NCBI GenBank assembly: GCA_015039465.1
Contig: MU130626.1
Location: 146,142 to 210,141, forward strand
Source of the DNA: Phlegmacium glaucopus
Lineage: Eukaryota > Basidiomycota > Agaricomycetes > Agaricales > Cortinariaceae
Direction: 5' to 3'
DNA: 64,000 nucleotides
Part shown: in pieces, positions 13,534 through 24,933 of the stretch
How the letters are laid out: each line of letters starts with the position of its first letter
Position numbering within the stretch: the stretch's first letter is position 1
The notes under the pieces: model-generated
The model's input: only the letters and a program-made list of their open reading frames with translations
The model's database searches: none
Told to the model about the DNA's origin: nothing
Position numbers and translations under genes: made by a program

Positions 13534-14844
13534 TTATCGCAGCGAAGCAAGTACATTGATAAGTCTTTCTTTCCGTAAAGGAATCCAGAGTATTTCCCCT
13601 CCACTGGACGGCGTTGAAAGGAAGAGACCATGATCCTTGAACTCGACTTGTAATGATCGAAATGCAGATTCGTTTGTCGCAAGAAAGTTATCTCTAGCCA
13701 AACTGAAAAGGAGGTTGTACGCCACCCCGAATTGTTGCAAATCATTGGACGCCCCATCGTCCCCGTTTTCCATCGCCTCCAATTGCTTATTTCCCAAAAG
13801 AGCGAACAGCTTTTTGGACTTGATGTTGACTGATGCTAAGATATGGAATGCCGCGGTCTCGCTCATGGCGGTGGAGAGCTGGGCGGCTAATGTATCCGTT
13901 TTGCGACGGGCACCACCGACATGGGCACCAGAGAGTGAGGATCGATCAGCAAATGCCAATTCGAAGTCATAAGCCACCAAGGTTGTAAGGTCATGCCATA
14001 GCCACGAGAAACCACGCGAAGGAACAGTGTCGGATTCAGGTTGGTCTGGTTTCCGAGAAAATATCTCAGAGGACGACCATAATAGTGGAGAATTGAGGTG
14101 ATCGATTGATGCGATGATATGGATCCGAGGATTATGTGCAACTAGAGCCAAAATCGATTTTGATCTTGCAGTGCGCAAAGGAGCGGCATCGATGTTGTGA
14201 ATGACAATGTATAAGTGAGACTTTTGTGAAGGTTGAGCAAAGAAGTCATAGATTCTTCGTCCCTGTTTCTCGACTGCGGTGGAAGGCCAGTCAAGCTCCT
14301 TAATCGCAGGAATGCTTTCAACAGAATTTAATAGGTCTTTCATATTGAAATCTGGTTGGAAGCCGTTGCCGATAACGACATGTCCTTGCTTGGAACAGTG
14401 GGTTGTTGCGAACTGGTTTAGGATACGTCTTTTGGAGCCTAATCCATAGCAAAGGATGTTGAATCCTTCATTTAATTCGCACATGTACCTCGAGAAGAGG
14501 TTCTGGCAATGCTCCCCATTCAAGAGCGCTGGTTGGATTGGCTGGAGTCCTTTTGAGATTGAACCGATAGCATCCGAGTATTCTTCGGCACTGAGTGGGA
14601 GAACGAGCTGAGAGTAAACATTGGATGAGGTCTGCACGCGACCAGGTTTGTTGTATGTAAAATACGCGTCAAAGGCTGTTTCGACGATTATATTGTTCTC
14701 GGTCTCCTTTGCCTTTGCCTTTCCGTTATGACGCGAACTTGGCAGGTCCTCCTGCGAGGCAGGTTCCGATTCGTCAGAAGGCTCTTCAATTTCTTCCCCA
14801 CTCGACGATCCTGATCCTGATATAAATGCTTTTGCTGCAGGCAT
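13534..14844 (-). CDS. ORC2: origin recognition complex subunit 2
   Basis: Subunit of the complex that marks replication origins and loads MCM helicase in the nucleus. A single uninterrupted reading frame of 436 residues. The ATG at 14844 is chosen because it sits in an ideal GCCACCATGCC context. The frame stays open upstream to 14934 but only with a GTG there. A Ser/Glu-rich N-terminal tail is followed by the Orc2 AAA-like core: FDAYFTYNKPGRVQTSSNVY, LNEGFNILCYGLGSKRRILN (degenerate Walker A region), LYIVIHNIDAAPLRTARS (Walker-B-like) and IHIIASIDHLNSPLLW. The winged-helix C-terminus ends FLSTPSSGGEILWIPLRKE. The length is shorter than many Orc2 proteins, so an extra N-terminal exon is possible. 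Confidence 0.93.
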   Translation of the reverse strand: MPAAKAFISGSGSSSGEEIEEPSDESEPASQEDLPSSRHNGKAKAKETENNIIVETAFDAYFTYNKPGRVQTSSNVYSQLVLPLSAEEYSDAIGSISKGLQPIQPALLNGEHCQNLFSRYMCELNEGFNILCYGLGSKRRILNQFATTHCSKQGHVVIGNGFQPDFNMKDLLNSVESIPAIKELDWPSTAVEKQGRRIYDFFAQPSQKSHLYIVIHNIDAAPLRTARSKSILALVAHNPRIHIIASIDHLNSPLLWSSSEIFSRKPDQPESDTVPSRGFSWLWHDLTTLVAYDFELAFADRSSLSGAHVGGARRKTDTLAAQLSTAMSETAAFHILASVNIKSKKLFALLGNKQLEAMENGDDGASNDLQQFGVAYNLLFSLARDNFLATNESAFRSLQVEFKDHGLFLSTPSSGGEILWIPLRKERLINVLASLR

Positions 14845-15064
14845 GGTGGCTTGAGCCCGGATCGCGTCTAGGTTCGTTCCATGCTGCCGTTCTTCTGCCG
14901 GTGAATGTTTGGTGGTTTTGAAGCTCCGCTGCACCTTTGAAGAAGGGGCTTGTTCAAGAGGTATCAGGCATGGGTGTCATATCCAGATTCCATTAATAAG
15001 TACCTTGTGATAGCCCTAAATGATTGATCAAAAATGGCCACTAATTCCTTATGTTATATAAATG

Positions 15065-15225
15065 TCATCTTTGTACATCACCCTTCCCTCCCCCACCTTT
15101 GTACTTCACCCTTTCTTTATACATCATCCCCACATTTGTTCACCCTCTCTTTTATACATCATCCTCCCCTTGCCAATTTGTACTTCACCCTCTTTTTATA
15201 CATGATACATCATCCTTCCCTTCCC
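15065..15225 (+). repeat. C/T-rich tandem repeats
   Basis: Repeated units of the type TTTGTACTTCACCCT and TTTATACATCATCC, roughly 35-45 bp each and imperfect. They give spurious His/Pro/Leu ORFs. Confidence 0.7.
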
Positions 15226-15500
15226 TAAACCCTAAACCTTAAAAGTACTTCAACAAATTATATGATACCTCCCTAACCTTCTAAACTAAATCCTAACATA
15301 GACCCTAACACAGACCCTAAATGAACCCTAACTGAACCCTAACCTAACCCTTACCACACAGAGAGGCCATAAAATGACCTCCAAAATGAACTAAAATACA
15401 AAAGGAGCCATAACTATTGCCCCAACTGAACCCTAACCTAACCCTTATCACACAGAGAGGCCATAAAAATAACCTCAGAAATGATCTGAAGTACAAATAA
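15226..15500 (+). repeat. degenerate telomere-like CCCTAA repeats and a ~95-bp direct repeat
   Basis: At least ten CCCTAA or CCTAAC variants are spread through 15,226-15,450. A unit beginning CTGAACCCTAACCTAACCCT, followed by a CACACAGAGAGGCCATAAAA block, occurs twice (about 15,327 and 15,425). The repeats are interstitial, not terminal. Confidence 0.75.
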
Positions 15501-15981
15501 TTAAGTTTTATAGAACAAATCAAAATTTATAGAACCAGCATTTAATAAACAAATCAAGCAAGTATTGTTGTATGATGTATAAATTATATAACACAAGGAA
15601 TTAGTGGCCATTTTTGATCAATCATTTGAGGCAATTACAAGGTTTTTATTAATCAACATGCCAAACTGTGGTGGAGGTATGCAAGCACAAACTGAGCTAC
15701 ATGATTTCTATTCTAAGCGAACACAAGGTGTGACGCTAGAATTTCGTCTACGCGACGATTTGGGTTGTGGTGTGACAGTTTCCTTTCTTCACTGTCACCA
15801 CCACAACTTCAAACTCAATTTTCCATGCTCGACATTTGAGCAGCTCCATCTTTCTTTTGTCCTTAAGAGACAGGTTTATTTAAATATAAGACAAACTTAG
15901 TGTTGTTGAGGCTGGCTTGAGCAATTTTAGTATTTTGCAAATAACATGACACCATGTACTCTGATTGCTTAGTGTTGGGAG

Positions 15982-17925
15982 GTGACCCCCTGGCTTATGG
16001 GGTCCTTTATATGTGTAAATATTTATATAATTTTATGGTATTTATTAGAATTGATATTTCCATCAAGCCAGAAATACCCACATCTTCCCCAGAGTCTGCA
16101 AACTGGCTTCGACCTTCACCTACCTGCCATCACACGCATGCAGGCCCCTCCCAACAAATCCACAATCCTTGAGCTTTCAGATCAGTTCGCCAAGATCATC
16201 AATCTGGAAATTGACAAAGGCTGTTATATGCACCTGCTCACCCAACATGACATGGAATCCCTTATCGGCCCATTCCAATCTTCACCCTTTTCCATTATCC
16301 CCAAACCAGGTCGTCCAAATCACTTTTGCGTGCTCCAAAACTACTTGTTTCCCCATAATACCTCTATCCTTTTTCCTAACCCTTCCATCAATTCATTCAT
16401 CAACTCTGACAACTTCCATACTACCCGGGGCACCTTCTCTGTCATTTCCCTGCTCATCCACCAACTACCCCCAGGCTCCCAGGTTGCCACATGTGATGTT
16501 GCAGAGGCATATCAAACCATTCCACTACATTGTTTGCAATGGCTGGCTGTGGTGGCACAAGTTGGAGACAATGTGTTCTGCCTTGACATGTACACATGTT
16601 TCAGTGTATCTCCCTCCTCCGGAGTATATGGTGTGGTCGCTGATGCAGGCACAGACCTTGTCAGACACCAAGGCATTGGCCCATTGGGAAAATAGGTGGA
16701 TGATCACATATTCTTCCAAATTAGGCTTGAGTATTTATCAGAATATAATTGACAACACAGGGCCCACCACACTCGGCTCTCTTCCCAAGGTTAGAGGCAA
16801 GACAGGGGCCATTTGTGGTATGGCGGTACAGTCTTTCCTGATGGGACACTTGATGAGCATGTCGAGGACTTTCAGTTCCCTTGCCTTGATCTCTCTGCTT
16901 GTACCCCCGATCAGCAGAAGATATGCAAGTTTCTTACAACTTTGATGATATTGACCAGATCTCTGATGTTCCTTGGAATTCCTTGGGAGTGGTCCAAAGA
17001 TTCACCCTTTGCCTTCTCCACGACACACATCAGTCTCACTTGGGACCTCTGCACTCTCACTGTGTCGCTCAGCCCTGAGAAGAGGGCCAAGTATGTCAAT
17101 AATATTAAAGAGTGGTTACAAAGGACATCTCATGTTCTACATGACATACAGGAGTTATATGGTAAGTTATTGCATGCTTGCCTCGTTGTCACAGCCAGCC
17201 ATGCTTACCTCACTAGCCTTGAAGCTATGCTTGAGTTATGTAATCATCAACCATTTCTCCCACATTTCCTCATCAAAGGCATCATTGACAACCTTTTTTG
17301 GTGGTCATCAAGGCTCACTCAGGTTTCCATCTCCAGGCCCATCCCAGCACCTTGCCAGCTCATCAATCTCAAAGCCTTTTCAGATGCGAGCTCCAGAATT
17401 GGAGTTGCTATTGTTATTGGCAGAAAATGGAGAGCTTGGAGGCTCATCCCAGGCTGGCAGACGGGGTATTTACTATCCCCCACAAGATCTGATCAGATCT
17501 GAGCACATTTTGGGGGCATTCTGAGCAGAATAGAAACTATATGCCTCTGAAATCTTAATAAAAACCATAACCAAACCTTAACCAAACCTTAACAGAGGTA
17601 TCTATTTTCTCAGATCCACTTGGATCCACTCAGATTCTGATCTGATCTGATCAGATCTGGTGGGGGACAGAAAAGTACTGTGGCAGACCCTCAACGGCTC
17701 TTGAGACATTGGATGGGCAGAAGTGGTTGGTTTCAAGCTCTTGGTCAGAGCTGTCACCTGGTCTGTCGGTGCTGGCAGACACTTTAAGCTCTTTGGGGAC
17801 AACATGGGAGTGGTTGAGGGATGGCGGAATGGTAGGAGCAGGAGCAAGCCAATCAATGGCATATCCACTCCTTCTTTGAGGGCCTGGGTGACTCCATATC
17901 CATACACACAGAATATGTCCCTGTT
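15982..17925 (+). pseudogene. DIRS-like reverse transcriptase-RNase H, decayed
   Basis: Reverse transcriptase of the type seen in fungal DIRS/Ngaro-like elements. Motifs: GPFQSSPFSIIPKPGRPNHF, PPGSQVATCDVAEAYQTIPL (RT motif A), VSPSSGVYGVVADAGTDL (motif B region), VDDHIFFQIRL (catalytic DD). An in-frame TAG at 16,693 replaces the Trp normally before VDDH, and further stops follow near 16,750-16,800. RNase H-like sequence follows (LKAFSDASSRIGVAIVIG, WRAWRLIPGWQ, and after an insertion FKLFGDNMGVVEGW). The gene is interrupted by a small MITE at about 17,474-17,675 and then by the Gypsy element at about 17,922. Sequence after 25,762 may be its continuation. No tyrosine recombinase was found, so the DIRS assignment rests on the RT type. 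Confidence 0.75.
17474..17675. mobile_element. ~200-bp MITE inserted in the RNase H region
   Basis: Near-palindromic ends: CCCCCACAAGATCTGATCAG on the left and the inverse with CCAGATCTGATCAGATC on the right. It contains AACCTTAAC-type short repeats and many GATC sites. It splits the RNase H-like reading frame, which resumes after it with WAE..GFKLLVRAV. TACT flanks both sides as a weak candidate duplication. Confidence 0.7.
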
Positions 17926-17933
17926 AGGGCAAC

Positions 17934-18346
17934 TGTTAGGGGACACCCGACTTTAACCCAAACCTCAACTTTAGAATCATACACCCCGCCTTTCCGACGA
18001 CCTCCGACCTTCCGTCCAACTCCGCTTCTGTCACCAGTTGACTCTGGAACCCTGTAGTTCCGCTCCGACTCCGATCCTCCGATTCACTCCATCTTTTATT
18101 TCTATTTTTCATATCGCACCACTTCTTATTTAATTAATTAATTATTATCGTATCATTCCTTTATTTATTTTATATCTCCGTTATGTCCATATTAGTACTT
18201 AAACACCCCCAGCCTAGCAGGGATCCCCATCCTTTCCTCTTTGGATCCCCTGCTAGGTAAGTCACTTGTAGATATCTTTTCTGAAATATTATTAACTTTG
18301 GATCCCCTGCTAGCTTGACTAAGTCAGCGTCGCAGTTGCCCTAACA
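17934..18346 (+). repeat. 5' LTR (413 bp)
   Basis: Begins TGTTAGGGGACACCCG and ends GTTGCCCTAACA. The first ~370 bp are nearly identical to the 3' LTR. It contains a TTAATTAATTAATTATTAT stretch and two GGATCCCCTGCTAG motifs. Confidence 0.9.
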
Positions 18347-18475
18347 TTAGGAAAGGATCTCCCTTTAGCGGACCGAGTCCGGTCCGCACAGTGGAACAAT
18401 AGTCCGATTTACAGCCCCCGATTTGGGCCAATCAGACTCCGTACACTCCCAGACCGCGGCTCCTTCCTATCAGCC

Positions 18476-19460
18476 ATGGACGATGAACGCACCACCCAGC
18501 TTGAAAGAGAAGTCGTCCTATTGTGAGCTTGGGACATCGAATACCAAAACAGATTTGACCAAATCATGGAGACAATCCATCGACTTGTTCTGAATGTACA
18601 ATCACCTGTACCACAACAAGAGGTTCCCCCTCAAACCGAAAACATACCCCGGACGCGCTCTGCAAGGCCGGCATTCCCAATGGAGTTTGATGGAGAATGA
18701 TCCAAAGGAACAGCGTTCCTTCACTCCTGCCAAACGTACATCCGGCTCTGTTCCGACGAATTCTCGGACGAGCAAACAAAAATCATCTGGGCCATGTCCT
18801 ACATGAAATCCGGAAGAGCATCAAAGTGGGCAGCCAGAGTTTTCCGATGGGAAACGGAAAACCCTGAGTCAACCCGGTTCCTGGATTGGTCTGATTTCCG
18901 AGACGACTTCAAAAAAGAGTTCTGTCCCGCAAATGCGGACTCGGTTGCCATCAACCGACTAGAGTCAACTGGATATTTCCAGAAAACATGGTCTTTGGAA
19001 GAATATGTGGATGAATTCCAAGACCTAATCACGGATTCTGGATACACTGATCCAAAAACTATTGTAGTAAAATTCCGAAGAGGCCTGAATGCCCAGATTC
19101 AGAACTCCATTGCTACAATGGCTTCCGGAAGACCGTCCGATACAGATCCGACGGGATGGTACAGAATGGCATGGACAATAGACGAAAACCGAGCTACTAA
19201 CGAGGCCTTCCAGTCAGCTTACAAAAGTCCGGCAGCAACCACTTCTCGACCAATCATGGTACTACCACACTCCGATTCAGTCCGTCAAATCCGCCACAGA
19301 GGAACGCACACCTTGTGCCAACTCCGGGAAACCCTGTACCCATGGATATCGACGTGGCCCGAAAAGCAGGCTCTGTACCACTGTCATGCTTCCGGTGCGG
19401 AGGCGTCGGACACATTGGGAGACATTGCGAAAAATGTTTTGACTAGTCCGAACAATGTCC
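18476..19460 (+). pseudogene. Gypsy gag, first part
   Basis: The ATG at 18476 opens a frame shared with the long capsid ORF at 18,794. It is interrupted by TGA at 18,524 and 18,698, both readable as CGA to TGA. Capsid-type sequence: FLDWSDFRDDFKKEFCPANA, LEEYVDEFQDLITDSGYTD, VVKFRRGLNAQIQNSIATM. The frame decays near 19,260. The zinc knuckle is intact only in the duplicate copy after 20,597. Confidence 0.88.
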
Positions 19461-19498
19461 AATGACGAACTCCATACCCTCTTGGAGTTCCGGCTCGG
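19198..19498 (+). repeat. gag segment, direct copy 1
   Basis: From AACGAGGCCTTCCAGTCAGC to CTTGGAGTTCCGGCT. The same ~295 bp recurs at 20,597-20,886 with a few substitutions and small indels. The two copies flank repeat X copy 1. Copy 1 has the diverged knuckle reading frame. Confidence 0.85.
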
Positions 19499-20596
19499 CC
19501 GTGTTTGATCGTAGTGGTCCATGATTTCAGGAACGGCAACCGTTCATGGACGCATCACTGCATCTGCAAATATCCTCAAAGGCTTTGTCGGATGTTTTGT
19601 GGCTATGGACCCACAGTGTTCTCCTGCAGGTATCTATCTTGTCGCTCCTGGATCTCACTCGGTCCCCTATCTTCACTGTTCTACCTCTGTAGCTTAGCAT
19701 TCACTGCCAAAGACGATGGTTCACGTCATTGAAGCTTGTTCCCACCCTCATTAACATTTTACGAAGTCTCCGAGTGTTCCACGCCTACGCACCGGAATTG
19801 CAGATGAATCAGCGGTACAGAGCCTGCTTATTCTGGCCGCATCAGTGTCCATTGTTATCAGGGTTTCCTGCGAGTTGGGACGAGGTGTGCGTTCCTCTGT
19901 GGTGGTTTTGTCGGACTGAATCGGAGTGTGGTGGTACCGATTGGTCGAGAAGTGGTTGACTGCCGGACTTTTGTCATTTTTGACTTGACCACATGCCTCT
20001 TTAGTTGCTCTGTTTTTGTCTATTGTCCGACTATGTACACTGCCTTCTTTTCTTTTCTCTTGCACTTTGACACTTTACAGATTTTTTTATTGTTCCTTCT
20101 TCTTTTCCATGTTCTTTTCTTCTTGCAGCTGTCCTCTCTTTATCTTTCTTCCTTTGACAGCACGTACTTTGTTTCTTTTTATTTGTTTTACATAGCCTCA
20201 TCCTTAGGGTATAAATACTGCTCTTTTGTACCAGGATAGGTAGTTCAGTTCAATTCATTCTTACCCCCCACTTTCATCATCTCAGTGGAATTCCAGTGAA
20301 TTCCTCCCTTAAGTTCGCTTTTCTTGCCCCTTACTGTCAATCTATCCCCTATCCCTCAACCGCTATAGTCTTACTGAAGACTCTCTCTTGCTCATCCTCA
20401 TCCTCGTCTTATACCTCATTCATCTTCCAAGACCTTCATCCTCCTCCTTCTCTTCTCTATTCTTTCCCCTTACCTCTGTGTGTTATAAGTCAAGGTTATA
20501 CCTTCCCTAAATGAACAACAGGGAGTCTCTTGACCTAAGGTCTGGTCCACTGCTCTCTGGTTGGTGTTTATATACAACAACAACAACGATTTATAA
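19499..20596 (+). repeat. interspersed repeat X, copy 1 (inside gag)
   Basis: Reverse-complement orientation relative to copies 2 (27,538) and 3 (33,612). Shared landmarks are GGCTATGGACCCACA near 19,602, the run CTTTATCTTTCTTCCTTTGACAG near 20,135, and the end TATATACAACAACAACAACG near 20,573. It is unusual in carrying, at about 19,751-19,995, an inverted gag-like stretch where copies 2 and 3 have other sequence. Confidence 0.85.
19751..19995 (-). pseudogene. inverted gag fragment within repeat X copy 1
   Basis: The minus strand reads IDKNRATKEA, SPAVNHFSTNRYHHTPIQSD and ITMDTDAARIS. These correspond to gag IDENRATNEA, SPAATTSRPIG... and VPMDIDAARKA. It is diverged more than the two direct copies. 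Confidence 0.75.
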
Positions 20597-20995
20597 CGAG
20601 GCCTTCCAGTCAGCTTACAAAAGTCTGGCAGCAACCACTTCTCGACCAATCGGTACTACCACACTCCGATTCAGTCCGTCAAATCCGCCACAGAGGAACG
20701 CACACCTCGTGCCAACTCCGGGAAACCCTGTACCCATGGATATTGACGCGGCCCGAAAAGCAGGCTCTGTACCGCTGTCATGCTTCCGGTGTGGAGGCGT
20801 CGGACACATCGGGAGACATTGCGAAAAACGTTTTGACATCCGAACAATGTCCAATGACGAACTCCATACCCTCTTGGAGTTCCGGCTGGCCGAATATGAC
20901 AAAGTGCCTGATCTGGAACCGACGGAACCTTCGGAGAACACTGAACACGAAAGTCCGACCGAGGATTTAAAGGATTTTTGCCAAAACAGCGAGTG
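20597..20995 (+). pseudogene. Gypsy gag, second part with zinc knuckle
   Basis: Repeats the gag segment and continues through CFRCGGVGHIGRHC (CX2CX4HX4C, RNA-binding knuckle) and an acidic tail to TGA near 20,993. It leads directly into the protease/polymerase frame, which overlaps by a few bases in another frame. Confidence 0.85.
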
Positions 20996-23900
20996 AACTG
21001 CACGCCCTCGCTGTCAACGACCAACCGGTTCTCTGTTTTACATGTAGATAGCATTGATGAAATAGACGAGACGGTTGAAAACATTCAAGTCGTACAAACA
21101 TCAGAAATTCCAAAAAAAATCCGAGTGTTCCGACCCCGATGGGAAAGAACCCTCCCAAAAAAGTTCACTATTCGCTCCCTCGATGCTGACTCAAAATCAC
21201 TGGAACTCAAAGTCAGCATTGAAACGACCGACACCGGAGAAGTAAACTCCTTTCTGTCCTTAATAGACTCCGGAGCCGACAGAAGGTTTATTGACAGAGA
21301 CTATGTCAAAACTAACAGGCTCACAACAAAATCCCTGTCAAACCCGATTCTGGTATTTAACGTTGACGGTACCCCAAATGAAGCCGGATCGATCACGGAA
21401 GTGGTTGATCTGATACTCAGGTATAAAGGACACTCCGAGAGATCCTTGTTCGCGGTTACTGGACTGGGAAAACAAACCTTGATTCTCGGACATTCCTGGC
21501 TTAAGATGCACAACCTGGAGATTGACTGGGCAACAGGAGAAGTCAAAATGTCCCGCTGTCCACCCCGTTGTTGTTCGGAATGCATGAATGAAATCCGAGA
21601 AGAACAAAAAATTCAAAAGGCGGAAATACACCGAATTGAAAAATGTTCGACCGGCCCACTTCCGGCTCATGTAGAAGATTGTGATGAGGATGATGAGGAG
21701 GAAAGTAGCCCAAACCCTGAATTTGAGGACGGCGACAGAATATTTGCCACCGGCCTACTACCACCGCAGGCAGATATCCGAGCCACCTCCACCATCTCCC
21801 AACGTCTTGCAGAAGCTTTCCAGTGCAATACACAATTGGAAACAAAGGAAGGAGTTCCGGATTATCTCCGAGAGTTTGATAGGGTTTTTGCCAAAGAATC
21901 TTTTGATATCCTACCTGATCCGAAACCTTGGGACCACACAGTAAAACTTATTCCAGGAGAAAAACCATCAGGTTGCAAGGTCTATCCTCTAGCTCCAATG
22001 GAACAAAAGGAACTTGATGCGTTCCTCCAGGAGAATTTAAACTCTGGACGCATCCGACCTTCCAAATCTCTGATGGCATCTCCGGTTTTCTTTATCAAAA
22101 AGAAAGATGGAAGTCTTCGGCTTGTTCAGGACTATTGAGCTCTCAACACGATCACCATCAAAAACAAGTACCCACTTCCCCTCATTTCGGAACTGATTAC
22201 CCAACTCCGGGGCGCTAAATACTTCACTAAGTTGGATGTCTGATGGGGTTTTAACAACGTCCAAATAAAGGAAGGGGACGAGTGGAAAGCGGCTTTCCGA
22301 ACCAACCGGGGATTATTCGAGCCCCTGGTTATGTTTTTCGGCCTCACCAACAGTCCAGCTACTTTCCAAACAATGATGAATGACATCTTCCGCGAACTTA
22401 TAATGGAAGGGGTTGTAGTGGTCTACCTTGATGATATCCTGATATTCACGGAGACACTAGAGGAACACCGGTCCGTAACTCAGAGAGTACTGGAACTTTT
22501 ACGAAAGCATAAACTCTTCCTAAAACCGGACAAGTGTGAATTCGAACAAACCAAGGTGGAATACCTCAGAGTCATAATATCCCATAACTCCGTCGAGATG
22601 GACCCCGTAAAAGTTGCTGGAGTAGCGGAATGGCCAATTCCAATGAACAAAAAGGAAGTCCAGTCATTTCTAGGCTTCACCAACTTTTACTGAAGGTTCA
22701 TCCAAGACTTTTCTCATCACGCCCGTCCCTTGTTTGATCTCACTAAAAGTGATGTTAAATGGAAATGGAATACGGAAGAGCAGTTGGCGTTCGATTCTCT
22801 CAAAAACCTGATCACTTCAACCCCGATTCTAGCCTCTCCGGACAACTCCAGACCGTTCCACATCGAAGCAGACAGTTCCGACTTTGCAACTGGAGCTGTA
22901 CTCTCCCAACAATCCCTCGATGATGAGAAATGGCACCCAGTCGCGTTCCTGTCTAAATCCTTGTCTCCAGTCGAATGGAACTACGAGATCCACGACAAAG
23001 AGATGCTAGCGATCATCCGAGCCCTAGAAGAGTGGAGACACTTCTTTGAAGGAGCGGAACACAAGTGTGAGATCTGGACTGATCACAAGAACTTGGAATA
23101 CTTCATGACAGCCAAAAAGCTCAATCGGAGACAAGCCTGTTGGTCATTGTTCCTAGCCCGGTTTGATTTCCTCATGCACCACAGACCAGGCAAAAGCATG
23201 GGAAACCGGACGCCTTGTCCAGACGAGCGGATCACGGAACCGGAACTGGTGACAATGACAACATCACACTCCTAAAACCCCAGGCTTTTTCGTGATTTGG
23301 GCCTTAGAAGGACTGGAAGTCATAGGAGAAGAACAAGATGTCTTGAAAGACATCCAGAAGGGCACCCGAGAAGGTGTAAAAGAAGAGGCCATAGCTTAAG
23401 TGGTAAAGGAGTTGAAAACCACTCACACACGATCCGTCTGATCGGTGGAATGGTCTCATGACAACGACATCCTCTCCTTCCGAGGAAAAATCTACGTTCT
23501 GGACATGTTTCACTTGCGAAGACGGATTGTATCCCTCTGCCATGACACCCTAATTGCTGGGCATCCGGGAAGATGGAAGACCCTTGAAACTTGTATCCTG
23601 AAACTATTGGTGGCCACAGATGTCCAGATATATCGGAAAATATGCCTCAACCTGTGACCTGTGTCTTCGGACTAAGGCTCAAAGACGCCATCCAGTCGGT
23701 GAACTCCATCCCCTCCCAATTCCGAAAGCTCCATGGGACACAATCAGTGTGGACTTCATAGTGGAACTTCCAGAGTCTTCAGGATACGACTCGGTAATGG
23801 TAGTAGTTGATTCGGTCACCAAACGAGCTCATTTTGCACCAACCCTTACTACCACCTCCACATCCGGAACCGCACGCCTTTATATCCAACATGTCTGGAA

Positions 23901-24933
23901 ACATCATGGACTACCCCGGAGAGTGGTATCAGACAGAGGACCACAGTTCGTAGCGGAATTCACGCATGAGCTCTACCGGATCCTCAGAATTAAGTTAGCA
24001 GCCACAACCGCCTATCATCCGCAAGGAGACGGCCAGACGGAACGAGTAAATCAGGAATTGGAACAGTATCTCCAACTCTTTACAAACCAGCGACAAACCA
24101 ATTGGGCCGAACTCCTTCCCCTTGCGGAATTCCAGTACAATAATCATGTCCACTCCGCCACACAGCACCCACCTTTCCTCCTAGACTCCGGACGAATCCC
24201 CCAAATGGGTTTTGAACCAAACCAACCGGAATCCTGAATGGAGTCCGTTAATGAATTCACGGAACGAATGCGGAACACCCTAGATGAAGCGAAAGCAGCA
24301 CTGGTCAAGTCTAAAGACGACATGGCAAGATATTATAATCAGAAAAGGACTTCGGCACTGGAATACAAACCGGGAGACAAAGTATACCTGGATGCCAGCG
24401 ACATACAAACAACGAGACCATCCAGGAAATTGTCCCATCGGCACCTAGGCCCCTTTCCGATCGAAGAACGAGTCAGCAACAACGCTTACCGACTCCAACT
24501 TCCCTTGTCCATGAAACGACTCCATCTGGTCTTCAACGTAGTCAAACTAACTCCAGCCCCGATAGACCCGATCCCTGGAAGACACATTCCGACTCCCCCA
24601 CTTCCGGAAATCATTGATGGAGAAGAGGAGTGGGTCGTCGAGGAAATCCTCGACAGCAGAGTTATAAACAGGAGATTCCAATACCTCATGAAGTGGCAAG
24701 ACTTCGGAATCGAACATAACACCTGGGAGCCTCGGGAAAACATACATGCCCCCAAATTAGTTGCGGAATTCCACAAGAAGTACCCCGGAGCTCCTAAGCA
24801 CATCAGGATGGCCAAATTTGAACAGTTTCCTTTCGTGCCGGGACGTCACCTACCGAAGGGGGGGATGGATGTTAGGGGACACCCGACTTTAACCCAAACC
24901 TCAACCTTAGAATCATACACCCCGCCTTTCTAA
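20978..24933 (+). pseudogene. Gypsy pol: protease, RT, RNase H, integrase, chromodomain
   Basis: Aspartic protease active site LSLIDSGADRRFIDRDY (about 21,256). RT: ASPVFFIKKKDGSLRLVQDY, then MFFGLTNSPATFQTMMNDIF and VVVYLDDILIF. RNase H: FHIEADSSDFATGAVLSQ. Integrase: zinc finger HDTLIAGHP...CDLCLRTKAQ, core VDFIVELPESSGYDSVMVVV and VVSDRGPQFVAEF. A C-terminal chromodomain (WVVEEILDSRVINRRFQYLM, WEPRENI) marks a chromovirus. In-frame stops: TGA at 22,136, 22,241, 22,691 and 24,235, all at positions where related proteins have Arg. Frame changes occur near 23,270 and 23,600, with a TAA near 23,398. The last codons run into the 3' LTR. Confidence 0.92.
24855..24869 (+). other. polypurine tract
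   Basis: GAAGGGGGGGATGGA directly before the 3' LTR, the usual plus-strand primer of LTR elements. Confidence 0.8.

Larger units (their letters stand above)
14990..15653. mobile_element. MITE-like element with ~70-bp terminal inverted repeats
   Basis: The left end (about 14,990-15,061) and right end (about 15,585-15,653) are inverted copies. The core ATGATTGATCAAAAATGGCC is exact on both sides and the match continues with few mismatches. No transposase lies inside. The interior holds C/T-rich tandem repeats (15,065-15,225) and telomere-like repeats. I could not fix the target-site duplication. Confidence 0.75.

Noticed and set aside
14845..14934. 30 extra residues at the ORC2 N-terminus
   Set aside because: They need a GTG start; the ATG at 14,844 has a strong context. 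Kept only as an alternative.
16169..16945. 258-residue plus-strand ORF
   Set aside because: Out-of-frame shadow of the decayed reverse transcriptase.
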